Positions 16,810 through 25,934 of a stretch of 35,645 nucleotides of DNA are shown here, piece by piece. The number at the start of each line of letters is the position of its first letter. Position 1 is the first letter of the stretch. The notes below the pieces were generated by a model that was not told the DNA's origin, ran no database searches, and worked only from the letters and a program-made list of their open reading frames with translations. The DNA is from an uncultured bacterium (lineage in GTDB: Bacteria > Cyanobacteriota > Vampirovibrionia > Gastranaerophilales > Gastranaerophilaceae). The stretch lies in contig CACXDL010000012.1 of NCBI GenBank assembly GCA_902766395.1, positions 1 to 35,645 of the forward strand, read 5' to 3'. Both the position numbers and the translations under genes were made by a program.

Positions 16810-17484
16810 TTATGCTTTTACCTCCTGTTCAGGGGATTTTTCTTCTGTATATTTAAATCCTGTAAGTTTTTGTATTTCTTCGATCCATTTATTTTTTACA
16901 GATTCCAGATCCTTTTCATATGGTATAATTTTGCCGATGTTTATAATTATTTTCCCTGAAAATGGAATCCATTTTGCTTCTTGTGAGCCGATAATACCTA
17001 CAGGAAGGATATCGCATTTTGTTAAACGGGCAAGACCGGCAAATCCTTTTGTCACTCCTTTAATTTCTCCGGGAACTCCTCTTGTTCCTTGAGGGAATAT
17101 ACCTAAAACCCATTTGCTGTCATATATCGCCTCTACTGTCTTTACGGTAGATGGACTAAGATTTTCTCTGTCTACGGCAAAAGCACCCATCCAATCTAAC
17201 CACCAACGCAATAAAGGAATTTCAAACAACTCTTTTTTTGCCATAAAAGCAACGCTCCTTGGCATAACAGCTGCAATCATAGGAGGATCCAGAGTTGATA
17301 AATGATTTGGACATACTAAATACTTATTATCTTTTGGGATATTTTCAAGCCCATGAATTTCTATTCTGTATATGAGTTTAAGCCGGGCCATATATAACAT
17401 TTTGCACACAATAAATAACCACATTGACCTAAACCAGTTAAATTGAGTTGATTTTCTTTTTGAATATGTTTTTTTATTAGACAT
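16810..17484 (-). CDS. PlsC-type 1-acylglycerol-3-phosphate acyltransferase (first of a tandem pair)
   Basis: The 224-residue paralogue of the next gene has NHLSTLDPP (H61, D66), MAKKELFEIP, GAFAVDREN and motif III GIFPQGTRG (128-136), followed by GVTKGFAGLARLTKCDILPVGI. As in its neighbour, Gln replaces the usual Glu of FPEGTR. A hydrophobic N-terminal segment (about 20-35) suggests membrane attachment. It probably acylates lysophospholipid precursors; a different acyl acceptor is possible given two copies. AGGAGAG lies 8 nt before ATG 17484. Confidence 0.85.
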   Translation of the reverse strand: MSNKKTYSKRKSTQFNWFRSMWLFIVCKMLYMARLKLIYRIEIHGLENIPKDNKYLVCPNHLSTLDPPMIAAVMPRSVAFMAKKELFEIPLLRWWLDWMGAFAVDRENLSPSTVKTVEAIYDSKWVLGIFPQGTRGVPGEIKGVTKGFAGLARLTKCDILPVGIIGSQEAKWIPFSGKIIINIGKIIPYEKDLESVKNKWIEEIQKLTGFKYTEEKSPEQEVKA

Positions 17485-17603
17485 ATATTATACTCTCCTA
17501 ATCTGTAATTAATTTGATTATACATAAAAATTGCTTAACATTCCACTTATTAATCTTTTTTATTGTATTATCAATTTATAGTTTTATTTAAGAGGAGGAG
17601 TTT

Positions 17604-19871
17604 ATGCCTATGATGTCTCATGATTTATTAGAGAATGAATTATTTAAAAGTGTGTATGAAAAGACGCCCGATTATATAAAAAATTTGAAATTGATGGACT
17701 TTAGTAATGAAGGAGAGTTTACTTTTCGTTTAAAAAAGGAGCACTTGAAACCATATGATTTACAAACAAATCAAGAAGGTCTGAATTTGGAAGAGTGGTT
17801 TGCAGGATATGCAAAAGAAGCAAAGGTTTCTACTGCAGGTATAAGAGGCCCTCAAAATATTTTATATCCTCAGGATACAAGATTCCCAATAAATCTCGTA
17901 GGGATTGTTCTTGCGACTCTTGCAAAAGCACTTGTTGCAAAAGAAAAATATCCGAATAAAAGAATTGTTAAGGTTGCAGGGTGTGAAGTAAGATACAATT
18001 CAAAGTTGTTTTTAGATGCGATTGCCAGAGTTCAGGCTGCAAATGGTATTGAAACATTGATTCCCAAGGATAAAAAGACCATTCCAATTTGGTTAGCATC
18101 ATTTTTAGCATTTAAGTTAGATTTATTAGGGGGAGAGTATATAACTTCAAGCCATGGCATATCTGTTAAAAATGCAACTAAAGATTTAAATTCCCAAGGT
18201 AGTCAATATCTTCCGGAAGAGTCTATGGAATTTGTGAATAAAATACAAGAAATTTTTGATAAAACAAAAGAATGTGGTTATTATGATATCAAAATTTCTG
18301 CTGCTGATAATCCGCTGATAAATGAGAAAGCTATGGCAAATATAGAAGACGGTATTAATTTATATGTTGAGTATCTAAAATCCGGTGTTGCTCAGGATAT
18401 AAATTTGGATTTAATAAAAAATTATGAGTCAAAAATTATTGTTGAGTGCGTTGGAGGCAGTGCCTACAGAACATTGTCAAAAGTTCTTGAAAAATTGAAA
18501 GTAGCAGATAAATTTGTTTGGTTTAATAAGGAAGAAACTCCTTTTTTCCATGGTATCGGGAAATATAATTACACTCCAAAGGGAGAAAATTCTTTTTATG
18601 ATTATTCTGTTGATGCAACTGTTGTTGCAAAAAGAGCGGATGGGACAAATTTTTTCCCTGTTATCGAGACTATGGGCTATACAGATAAATTAAAAAGTTA
18701 TCCGCTTGGTACTGCTGTATTGATTACGGATCCAGATCATGATCGTTTGACTGTTACCCAAATAGAGGCGAGTAGTCGTATTTCGGAATTGAAAAAAATC
18801 GGTATAGATTATGTAGAATTGAATAAAGACCGAATTCTTACTGTGTATACTGCAAATCAGGCTTTTTTGATGATTATGGATTTTTGGACAAAACAGTTGA
18901 AATCTAACGGTTTCTGGAATAATCATCCAAGGTTTATGATTAAAACAACAGCATCAGCTCTATCATGGGATGAATGGGCTAAAAATAACAATGTGAAAGT
19001 TATAAATGTACCTGTCGGTTTTAAAGAGATTGCAAATATCATGAAAAAAGTTGAATTAAAATTATCAAAGTCTCCAGATAAAGAAGTGGTGATTGATGAT
19101 GTTTTTGGGAATTCTATTAATATTGGAGTGGATCCTCGTTTAATTTTTGCAGGTGAAGAATCTGGTGGCATGATTATGGGGACAGAAGAACTTATAAAAT
19201 CAGAGCATGGAAGATTTGCTGTTGCGATGAGAGAAAAAAGCGCAACAGAGGCTATTGTTGTTGCATCTGCTTTGATTGCTAAAATTGGAAATAAGTATTT
19301 ATCTCAGTATTTATCTGAAGTTTTTGAAGAAAATAATATAATCGGTCGTTATGATACGAGGGTTGATATTGCATATTACAATGAATCTGAACCGGATATT
19401 AACAAATTAAAATCTGATAAGATTGCTGGAGAAAAGAAAAGAACTTTAAATGATATGTTTTATCTTTCAATGGCAATAGCCTTGCGTGAAAAAAGAATTT
19501 CTCTTGAAGATATAAAAAATATTCTTACTGATAAATTTAAAGATGAGGGCTTGTCTTTTGATAATTTAAGATCCGTAAAATTTGTAGGTGATGGAACATA
19601 TTTAGAATTTGAGGATAAGTACATAGAAATAAGACCATCCGGTACTGACGCAAAAACCAAGGCTTATGGTGGTGGAATAAAAAAAGATGATATCCAAAAA
19701 TATGCCTCCATATTGGGTAACTATTCCGGAGAAAGAACTTCTCTTCATCAACAACTTATTCCTTCAGATTTATACAAAGACTGTAAAGATATCGCGATGG
19801 AATATTATTTAAGTTTTGTGGATAAGGATGCAAATAATGAGCCATTTGTGATTCCTGAATATAATTTTTAA
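17604..19871 (+). CDS. Large alpha-D-phosphohexomutase family protein
   Basis: At 755 residues this is much longer than common phosphoglucomutases or phosphomannomutases (450-600). All four family loops are visible: the phosphoserine loop reads ITSSHGISVKN (S183-H184) where TASHNP is usual; the metal loop is DPDHDR (376-381); the sugar loop GEESGGM starts at G517; the phosphate loop RPSGTD is at 677-682. An early STAGIRGPQN matches the usual STSGxRG start. It should interconvert sugar-1- and sugar-6-phosphates, but the altered serine loop and additional length make the substrate uncertain. AGAGGAGGAG before the ATG is one of the strongest ribosome-binding sites in the window, and a terminator follows. 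Confidence 0.82.
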   Translation: MPMMSHDLLENELFKSVYEKTPDYIKNLKLMDFSNEGEFTFRLKKEHLKPYDLQTNQEGLNLEEWFAGYAKEAKVSTAGIRGPQNILYPQDTRFPINLVGIVLATLAKALVAKEKYPNKRIVKVAGCEVRYNSKLFLDAIARVQAANGIETLIPKDKKTIPIWLASFLAFKLDLLGGEYITSSHGISVKNATKDLNSQGSQYLPEESMEFVNKIQEIFDKTKECGYYDIKISAADNPLINEKAMANIEDGINLYVEYLKSGVAQDINLDLIKNYESKIIVECVGGSAYRTLSKVLEKLKVADKFVWFNKEETPFFHGIGKYNYTPKGENSFYDYSVDATVVAKRADGTNFFPVIETMGYTDKLKSYPLGTAVLITDPDHDRLTVTQIEASSRISELKKIGIDYVELNKDRILTVYTANQAFLMIMDFWTKQLKSNGFWNNHPRFMIKTTASALSWDEWAKNNNVKVINVPVGFKEIANIMKKVELKLSKSPDKEVVIDDVFGNSINIGVDPRLIFAGEESGGMIMGTEELIKSEHGRFAVAMREKSATEAIVVASALIAKIGNKYLSQYLSEVFEENNIIGRYDTRVDIAYYNESEPDINKLKSDKIAGEKKRTLNDMFYLSMAIALREKRISLEDIKNILTDKFKDEGLSFDNLRSVKFVGDGTYLEFEDKYIEIRPSGTDAKTKAYGGGIKKDDIQKYASILGNYSGERTSLHQQLIPSDLYKDCKDIAMEYYLSFVDKDANNEPFVIPEYNF

Positions 19872-19892
19872 TTATATCTTTTGCAAATTATT

Positions 19893-19919
19893 GAGCAGGT
19901 TAAAGGCCTGCTCTTTTTT
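19893..19919 (+). terminator. Rho-independent terminator after the phosphohexomutase
   Basis: GAGCAGG (19893-19899) and CCTGCTC (19907-19913) form a 7-bp GC-rich stem followed by six T. It is 21 nt past the stop at 19871. Confidence 0.93.
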
Positions 19920-19923
19920 GTAG

Positions 19924-19929
19924 TATAAT
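19924..19929 (+). promoter_or_regulatory. -10 box of argS
   Basis: A perfect TATAAT lies 27 nt before ATG 19957, just after the upstream terminator. The leader would be about 21 nt with TGAGG near the start codon. The -35 position falls in the terminator hairpin and does not match the consensus. Confidence 0.45.
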
Positions 19930-19956
19930 TTTAATATAGTTATTAATGAGGTTTTT

Positions 19957-21684
19957 ATGTTAAGAGATTATTTTTTAAATAAAGTGGAAGACGCGTTATT
20001 GAAAGCTGTTGAAGCAGGTAAAGTTGGACAAATGTCTGAATATTGTAAAGGGACATTGATAGTTGAAAGACCTAAAAATCATGATTTTGGGGATTTTGCA
20101 ATAAATGTTTCATCTTTGGCTCGTAGTGCAAAAATAGCTCCTCCAATGATTGCAAGTGCCATTTTAGAATTTATAGACAAAGAAGATAATGAGTATAATG
20201 TTGTCTCAGGTTTTATTAATTTTAAAGCCGGAGAAACTATACTGTCTTCCCTTGTCAAAGAAATAATTGAAAAGAAAGATAATTTTGGTCGCCCGGAAAA
20301 TATAAATAAAGAAAAAATAATATTAGAATATATCTCAGCTAATCCTACTGGGCCTTTTCATATCGGACATGGACGCTGGGCAGCAATGGGTAGTGCACTG
20401 GCGAATCTTTTGAAGTTCTATGGCCATGAGGTGTATCAGGAATTTTATATCAATGATGCGGGCTCTCAGATTCAAAAACTCGGACGATCTTTAATTATAC
20501 GTGTAAAACAAGAATTAGGATCTGATATCGATTTTCCTTCAGATGAAGAGGAAAGAAAAAATTATTATCCGGGAGATTATTTAATTCCTGTTGCAAAAGC
20601 TTTTATAAAAGAGAAAAATATAAAATTAGAAAATGTTGATAATATTGATTTGCAAATATATTGTGATTTTGCAAAGGAATATGAAGAAAAAGTTCAAAGA
20701 GAGTTGCTTAACAGGCTTCATGTCGAATTTGATAATTTTTACTCTGAATTAACCCTTCATAATAGTGGTAAAGTTTCTCATTATGTTGAAAAGTTAAAGG
20801 AATCAGGTAAAATTTACCAAAAAGACGGTGCAATCTGGTTTAAATCCTCAGACTATGGTGATGATCAGGACAGAGTAATAAAAAAAGTTGATGGCTCAAA
20901 TACGTACTTAACTGCAGATATCGCATATCATGCAGATAAGCTTGAACGTGGTTTTGACAGGATGATTGATATCTGGGGAGCGGATCATCACGGATATATT
21001 GCAAGAGTTAAAGCTTCATTAGAGGCTTTAGGGTATGATCCTGAAAAACTTGAGGTATTGCTTGGACAATTAGTAAATCTCGTTATAGATGGTAACGAAG
21101 TAAGAATGGGTAAACGTAAAAATATGGTTACTCTAGAAGATCTTGTTGATGAAGTTGGTGTAGACGCTACACGCTTCTGGATGACTATGAGAAATATTGA
21201 TACGACATTGGATTTTGATATTGAATTAGCCAAAAAATCTTCGGATGAAAATCCTGTATTTTATGTTCAATATGCTCACGCCAGAGCTTGTTCTATCATA
21301 AGAAATGCCATAAATGACAAAATTGATGCTCAGACAGGAGAAAAGATTGCTGCAGTTTTATCTTCTGAACAATTTGAAAATATGTTGTCTTCTTTTGACT
21401 CAAATATAATGAAATCTACATTGAAAGAGGCCAGAAAATTGATATTGAAATTAGAAGAGTTCAAATATTTAATTGTTACATCGGCAAGAGACAGACAGGT
21501 TTATACTATATGCCGTTATGTCCAAGATTTAGCCGCAGAGTTTCATTCGTTCTATAATTCGACCAGAGTTATAACAGATGATATAATGTTAACTAAAGCG
21601 AGATTAGCTCTTGTATATTCATTTAAGACAGTTCTCGCAAATGCTTTAAGGCTAATAGGGGTTTCGGCTCCGGAAAAGATGTAG
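19957..21684 (+). CDS. argS: Arginyl-tRNA synthetase
   Basis: This class I synthetase charges tRNA-Arg. The 575-residue protein has an N-terminal Arg-S domain with HDFGDFAIN, the ISANPTGPFHIGHGR signature (HIGH at 135-138), a YINDAGSQI block, and TADIAYHADKLERG followed by WGADHHGY. MGKRKNMVTL stands where the KMSK loop lies. The C-terminal DALR anticodon-binding domain ends with LVYSFKTVLANALRLIGV. Length and all blocks are normal. The next gene starts 6 nt after the stop and is probably co-transcribed. Confidence 0.96.
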   Translation: MLRDYFLNKVEDALLKAVEAGKVGQMSEYCKGTLIVERPKNHDFGDFAINVSSLARSAKIAPPMIASAILEFIDKEDNEYNVVSGFINFKAGETILSSLVKEIIEKKDNFGRPENINKEKIILEYISANPTGPFHIGHGRWAAMGSALANLLKFYGHEVYQEFYINDAGSQIQKLGRSLIIRVKQELGSDIDFPSDEEERKNYYPGDYLIPVAKAFIKEKNIKLENVDNIDLQIYCDFAKEYEEKVQRELLNRLHVEFDNFYSELTLHNSGKVSHYVEKLKESGKIYQKDGAIWFKSSDYGDDQDRVIKKVDGSNTYLTADIAYHADKLERGFDRMIDIWGADHHGYIARVKASLEALGYDPEKLEVLLGQLVNLVIDGNEVRMGKRKNMVTLEDLVDEVGVDATRFWMTMRNIDTTLDFDIELAKKSSDENPVFYVQYAHARACSIIRNAINDKIDAQTGEKIAAVLSSEQFENMLSSFDSNIMKSTLKEARKLILKLEEFKYLIVTSARDRQVYTICRYVQDLAAEFHSFYNSTRVITDDIMLTKARLALVYSFKTVLANALRLIGVSAPEKM

Positions 21685-21690
21685 GCTTTT

Positions 21691-22155
21691 ATGCAAAAAG
21701 TAATTATCAGATTAATTTTATTGTTTTGTTTTTTTTCTTTTGTTCAGGAAATGTCATTTTCTTTTGGACTTGGAGACCCCTTTATGTTTAGTAGTTTCTC
21801 TTCAGCAACTTCATGGGGAACAGAGAAAAAAGAAAATAATAATAATAAAGTTGAAGGCCCTGATTTTGGTTCATATTTCAGAAGTATGCAGCGAAAGTTG
21901 ATTAAAAATTGGGATTTACCTGAAAATGCAAAAGATAGTATGACTGTTGTTGTTAAGTTTTCAGTCAATAGTGAAGGCAAGGTTTCTGATTGTGTGATTT
22001 ATAAAACTTCCGGAGATCAGGAGTTCGATAAGTCTGCGTTAAATGCTATAGCCTTATCTCAGCCATTTAAAAGTTTCCCTGAAGATTTTGCTGGGGAATC
22101 GATAAATGTTCAATTAACCTTGAATCCTAAGTATACAGGTGTCAGCAGATACTAA
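21691..22155 (+). CDS. Exported TonB C-terminal-domain protein
   Basis: This 154-residue protein has an N-terminal hydrophobic segment (3-19), read as a signal peptide or anchor, then an Asn-rich linker. Residues about 60-145 form a TonB/TolA C-terminal-type domain: YFRSMQRKLIKNWDLP, then VVVKFSVNSEGKVSD and SGDQEFDKSALNAI. Unlike classical TonB it has no long Pro-rich spacer, so it may be a periplasmic structural or TolA-like protein rather than an energy transducer. AGG lies in the argS stop region 7 nt before the ATG. Its stop touches the dnaX stop. Confidence 0.75.
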   Translation: MQKVIIRLILLFCFFSFVQEMSFSFGLGDPFMFSSFSSATSWGTEKKENNNNKVEGPDFGSYFRSMQRKLIKNWDLPENAKDSMTVVVKFSVNSEGKVSDCVIYKTSGDQEFDKSALNAIALSQPFKSFPEDFAGESINVQLTLNPKYTGVSRY

Positions 22156-24045
22156 TTACTCTATTATTTTGCCCTCAAACAGATCCATAACCATATTTAC
22201 ATTATCAGAGTGGTATGCGGCTTCGGAGGCTCTAATGGTTGAAATCTTTGTTTGGGATTGAGAATCTTTATTTCCCTCTGTATCTTCGTTTGTTTCTTCA
22301 CTATCAATATCATTATCAAGATCGTTATCTGAGAATACTTCTTCTTCCTGAATTTTTGTACTGCTCTCAGGAATTAAGGTTTTTTGGGGTTGCCTGGGAG
22401 CAGAATTTCTCAGACTTTCTTCTCTAATTTTATCATCTCCTGCTTGAGGAGCCCTTATTGTAATTTTAGGTTCCATACTAAATACTGCTTTTGCTGCCTC
22501 TTGAATAAAGGCAAAACGCTCTCCGTCAGGACTAAAATTTTTCAGCCATGTTGGATTTTTTATCGCTATTATTACTTCATCTTCTGTTAATTTAATAGGA
22601 ATTGCTTGTTGTTTTAAGATTGTTCTTGAAGGGAAACTTGAAATATTTGAAAGGAAAGTCTCCCAAAGTTGTTTTATTCCTCCGTCAGAAATATTTTTTT
22701 GTGGTTGTTCACTTTGTTTAACTTGTTGTGGATCTTTTTCTGTAGAAGAACTTATATTTTTGTCTTCTTTCTTTATTTGCTCTTTTTTAGAGGTTTGTTT
22801 TACCTGAACAGGTTGTTTTATTTCTTGTTTCATAACCGGTGAAGGCGGCGTATTGTATGGCGAAACATTTATTTGATGTGAAACATTCCCGTTTTCAAGT
22901 TGTTCTATTCTTTTTTGAAGTTCTCCAAGTTTTGTGTTTTGTGTTAAATTTGCCATGTCAAGAATTGCAACATCAATCCATAACTTAGGATTTGTTGTAA
23001 GTTTCAATTCTTTTATGTACCCGGCGCATTTATCTATTAGCGATACAATTTGATGAGTTTCAATCTCAGAAATTATATTTTCAACTTTTTGTATTTGTTC
23101 TTTGTTTAATTGAACTACGCTCTCTGGATTGATATCATTAACAGATTTAATTATTAGTGCATTTCTTAAAAATTCAAGAAAGTTTGATAATATTTGACTT
23201 GGTTCATTTCCTTGGTTGTATATATCATTTAGTATTTCTAAAGCATTGTTTTGCTCTGACTTAGATATAGATGTAAATAATGCAGACAATGAATCAAAAG
23301 ATAATCTGCCCAGTAATTTGTTAATATCATCTACTCCAATTTCGGAATCAGAAGTGTTTAAGATGCTAAGTTGATCGAGTAGTGCTATGCTGTCTCTCAT
23401 TCCGCCAGCTGAGTTTTGGGCAATATAATTTAGCGCCTCATCTGTAATATTAATTTTTTCACAATCAGAAATGTATCTTAGGTGCTTTGAAATATCTTCT
23501 GTAGTTATTCTTTTAAAATCAAACCTTTGGCACCTGCTTTTAATAGTATCAAGAACTTTATGCACCTCTGTTGTTGCAAGAATAAATATAACATTTTCAG
23601 GAGGTTCTTCAAGTGTTTTTAATAAGGCATTAAATGCCGTTGGTGTAAGCATATGAACTTCGTCAATAATGTATATCTTGTATCTTGAATGAACAGGAGC
23701 CATTGCTACATTTTGGATAATTTCTTCCGCATCATTTACAGAACGGTTACTTGCAGCGTCAATTTCAATAACATCAATAGGTATTGATTTGGTTATATTT
23801 TGGCAATTTTCACATTTGTTACAAGGTGTTATGGTTGGGCCCTTTTCGCAATTCAATGATTTCGCAAATATTCTGGCGCTTGAGGTTTTTCCAGTACCTC
23901 TTGGACCTGTAAACAGATATGCATGTGAAATTCTGTTTGTTTCAATCGCATTAGAAAGGGCTTTTTTAATATGCTCTTGTCCGACTATTTCTTCAAGTCT
24001 TTGTGGTCGGTATTTTCTGTATAACGGAATGTAATTTTTATTCAT
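22156..24045 (-). CDS. dnaX: DNA polymerase III subunit gamma/tau
   Basis: DnaX is the clamp-loader ATPase. The 629-residue protein begins YIPLYRKYRPQRLEEIVGQ. Walker A is GPRGTGKT (47-54), the zinc ligands are C66, C75, C78 and C81, Walker B is IYIIDEVH (124-131) and sensor 1 is ATTE. GGMRDSIALLDQ follows in domain II. A Gln/Lys/Ser-rich linker (about 385-455) leads to a C-terminal tau-like domain (IKNPTWLKNF) and an acidic tail. The single A-run in the linker is in the wrong phase for a -1 frameshift, so only full-length tau is predicted. The start has an extended -10 box 9 nt upstream and no Shine-Dalgarno. Confidence 0.95.
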   Translation of the reverse strand: MNKNYIPLYRKYRPQRLEEIVGQEHIKKALSNAIETNRISHAYLFTGPRGTGKTSSARIFAKSLNCEKGPTITPCNKCENCQNITKSIPIDVIEIDAASNRSVNDAEEIIQNVAMAPVHSRYKIYIIDEVHMLTPTAFNALLKTLEEPPENVIFILATTEVHKVLDTIKSRCQRFDFKRITTEDISKHLRYISDCEKINITDEALNYIAQNSAGGMRDSIALLDQLSILNTSDSEIGVDDINKLLGRLSFDSLSALFTSISKSEQNNALEILNDIYNQGNEPSQILSNFLEFLRNALIIKSVNDINPESVVQLNKEQIQKVENIISEIETHQIVSLIDKCAGYIKELKLTTNPKLWIDVAILDMANLTQNTKLGELQKRIEQLENGNVSHQINVSPYNTPPSPVMKQEIKQPVQVKQTSKKEQIKKEDKNISSSTEKDPQQVKQSEQPQKNISDGGIKQLWETFLSNISSFPSRTILKQQAIPIKLTEDEVIIAIKNPTWLKNFSPDGERFAFIQEAAKAVFSMEPKITIRAPQAGDDKIREESLRNSAPRQPQKTLIPESSTKIQEEEVFSDNDLDNDIDSEETNEDTEGNKDSQSQTKISTIRASEAAYHSDNVNMVMDLFEGKIIE

Positions 24046-24054
24046 GATAAAGTA

Positions 24055-24063
24055 ATTATATCA
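24055..24063 (-). promoter_or_regulatory. Extended -10 promoter of dnaX (probable near-leaderless start)
   Basis: On the minus strand TGA-TATAAT is a perfect extended -10 box, 9 nt before ATG 24045. Predicted +1 lies within about 3 nt of the start codon, and the gap contains no purine-rich Shine-Dalgarno. Confidence 0.6.
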
Positions 24064-24087
24064 GATAAATTTTTAAAAGGGTCGAAT

Positions 24088-24987
24088 ATGAACATAATTA
24101 AACCAAAAAAAATATCAAAAGGAGATACAATAACTATTATTGCACCTTCTGGGAATGTCAAAGAAGAAAATATTTTAAATGCAAAAATTTATTTTGAAAA
24201 TAAGGGGTATAGGGTAAAATTAGGAGATAGTGTTTTTAACAAATTACGTTATATGGCAGGAACAGATGATGAGCGTGCAAAAGATTTGTCGGATGCATTT
24301 TTAGACCCTGAAACTGATGCTATAATTTGTGCAAGAGGGGGATATGGAGCAATCAGAATTCTTGATAAGATTGATTATTCCGCAATTTCGAATAATCCCA
24401 AAATTTTTTGTGGCTATTCTGACATTACTGCATTATCTGCAATAATATATAAGAAAACCGGATTAGTTACATTCTCATCTCCTATGCCTAAAGGTGATTT
24501 CCAGATCGACTCAATTAATTCGTACACAGAGGAGCATTTTTGGAATATTTTAAATGGGCAAATTTTACAAATAGTTTCTGATGATTTAAAATCTTATCGT
24601 GAGGGTCACGCGCAAGGTATTTTATTCGGAGGAAATTTGTCGACAATGGCATCTTTGTGCGGGCTTGACTTTATTCCTGATGAACCTTTTATCTTTTTTG
24701 CTGAAGATCTTAATGAGCCTGTATATAAAATCGATCGCTCTTTTTCTCAATTGATAAATATTGACAAATTTAAAAATAATATAAAAGCTCTTGTGCTTGG
24801 TGATTTTCTTGATGTTGAAAATTACGCACAGTTGGATGAATTGTTTTATGAAATTTCTGCAAATTTAAATATACCTTGTTATAGCGGTTACAAAATTTCT
24901 CATTCTCCGGTAAAATGTACTATTCCGTTTGGTGTTGAAGCGAAATTAGACGAAGGTGTTATAAGTTTTCAAAATCCTTTAATATAA
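24088..24987 (+). CDS. ldcA: LD-carboxypeptidase (peptidase family S66)
   Basis: The 299-residue protein is a full-length S66 peptidase, which trims the terminal D-alanine from murein tetrapeptides during cell-wall recycling. It starts KPKKISKGDTITIIAPSG, has ARGGYGAIRILDKIDY, and nucleophile S111 in CGYSDITAL. The other triad members are E206 (FFAEDLNEP) and H272 (ISHSPVK). No signal peptide is seen, which fits a cytoplasmic enzyme. AAGGG lies before the ATG, so this gene has a normal leader, unlike the divergent dnaX. Its last 29 nt overlap the end of the convergent stress-protein gene. Confidence 0.92.
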   Translation: MNIIKPKKISKGDTITIIAPSGNVKEENILNAKIYFENKGYRVKLGDSVFNKLRYMAGTDDERAKDLSDAFLDPETDAIICARGGYGAIRILDKIDYSAISNNPKIFCGYSDITALSAIIYKKTGLVTFSSPMPKGDFQIDSINSYTEEHFWNILNGQILQIVSDDLKSYREGHAQGILFGGNLSTMASLCGLDFIPDEPFIFFAEDLNEPVYKIDRSFSQLINIDKFKNNIKALVLGDFLDVENYAQLDELFYEISANLNIPCYSGYKISHSPVKCTIPFGVEAKLDEGVISFQNPLI

Positions 24988-25822
24988 TAATGTCCGTACT
25001 ACAATGTTCTAAGATCTTTTTAAAACTTGCAGGCAGAGTCTTATTATTATTTTGTTTGTAAACAGGACAAACAATAAGATCAATTTTATTATTTTTAGAA
25101 TATTTTAGTATTTCTTCTTCGTAATTTCCTTTTATCGTAAGACTATTTGTTATTTTTATATTATGTTGGCGAAAGATTCTTTCATAGTGGGCAAGCTTGT
25201 TAAGTGAAAGTTTTATTTGTTTCTTTTCTATATCTTTTATCCATCTTTTATCTATATTCCCTTCAAGAAACATGTACTCCGGTATTTTGAATACAGTTAT
25301 TAAGTGAATATTTTTCTCTCCGAAATTGATTTCAGTTATCATTTTTTCTAGTTCCGGGCTGTAATCACATTCTGTGTTAAATGCAAATGTTATATCTCTG
25401 AGGTTGTTTTTCCCTTTAGAAATATATATTGAACTTTTGCATTTGCTTGCTACTTCCTGAGAAATAGAGCCTAACCATTTTTGTATTCCTATTTTTCCGT
25501 TTGAACCCAGTACAATATAATCGTACTTCCCCTTTTTTTCTGTTTCAAGTATGTAATCTACAGTTCCTCCACAACCTTTTATAAGCTTTTTCGTTTCAAT
25601 TTTCAGACTGTCAAGATGATCCTTACTGTGATTTAAGATCTCTTTAACAGAATTCTGGCATCTTGATTCAAATTCCGGTATCTCGAGAACAAACCCTTCC
25701 GGAAGAGTATGAATATTGGCAACACATAATATGTCTGCATCAAATTTTTTAAACCAATTTGTGAAATTATTGATTGCTTCATAACATAAGTTTGATCCAT
25801 CAGAACAAAAAAGAATTTTCAT
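24959..25822 (-). CDS. Tandem-domain universal stress protein (UspA family)
   Basis: The 287-residue protein contains two UspA-like halves. The first (1-140) starts MKILFCSDGS, has DYIVLGSNGKIGIQKWLGSISQEV, close to the ATP-binding G-x2-G-x9-G-S/T pattern, and ends SSIYISKG. The second half (150-287) ends KIDLIVCPVY then CSTDIIILKD and lacks the Gly-rich nucleotide motif, so probably only the first half binds nucleotide. Family members act in stress survival; the partner is unknown. GGAAGGGG precedes the ATG. Confidence 0.82.
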   Translation of the reverse strand: MKILFCSDGSNLCYEAINNFTNWFKKFDADILCVANIHTLPEGFVLEIPEFESRCQNSVKEILNHSKDHLDSLKIETKKLIKGCGGTVDYILETEKKGKYDYIVLGSNGKIGIQKWLGSISQEVASKCKSSIYISKGKNNLRDITFAFNTECDYSPELEKMITEINFGEKNIHLITVFKIPEYMFLEGNIDKRWIKDIEKKQIKLSLNKLAHYERIFRQHNIKITNSLTIKGNYEEEILKYSKNNKIDLIVCPVYKQNNNKTLPASFKKILEHCSTDIIILKDFENL

Positions 25823-25899
25823 TTTAAACCCCTTCCAAAGAAATATAAATAATGTTAAGGAAAATTACATTGTCTGGTAATATAGTCTTTTTTCTGATA

Positions 25900-25908
25900 T
25901 GATATAAA
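25900..25908 (+). promoter_or_regulatory. Extended -10 promoter of the sigma-factor operon
   Basis: TGA-TATAAA lies 26 nt before ATG 25935. Predicted +1 is near 25915, with a leader of about 20 nt that includes AAGG 11 nt before the ATG, a rather long spacing. Confidence 0.45.
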
Positions 25909-25934
25909 TATCAAGAATTAAGGTTATTTATAAA

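Noticed and set aside
22783..22788. A6-G run in dnaX as a programmed frameshift site
   Set aside because: The run falls as AAA AAA G on codon boundaries, not in the A-AAA-AAG phase needed for -1 slippage, and I saw no stem-loop after it.
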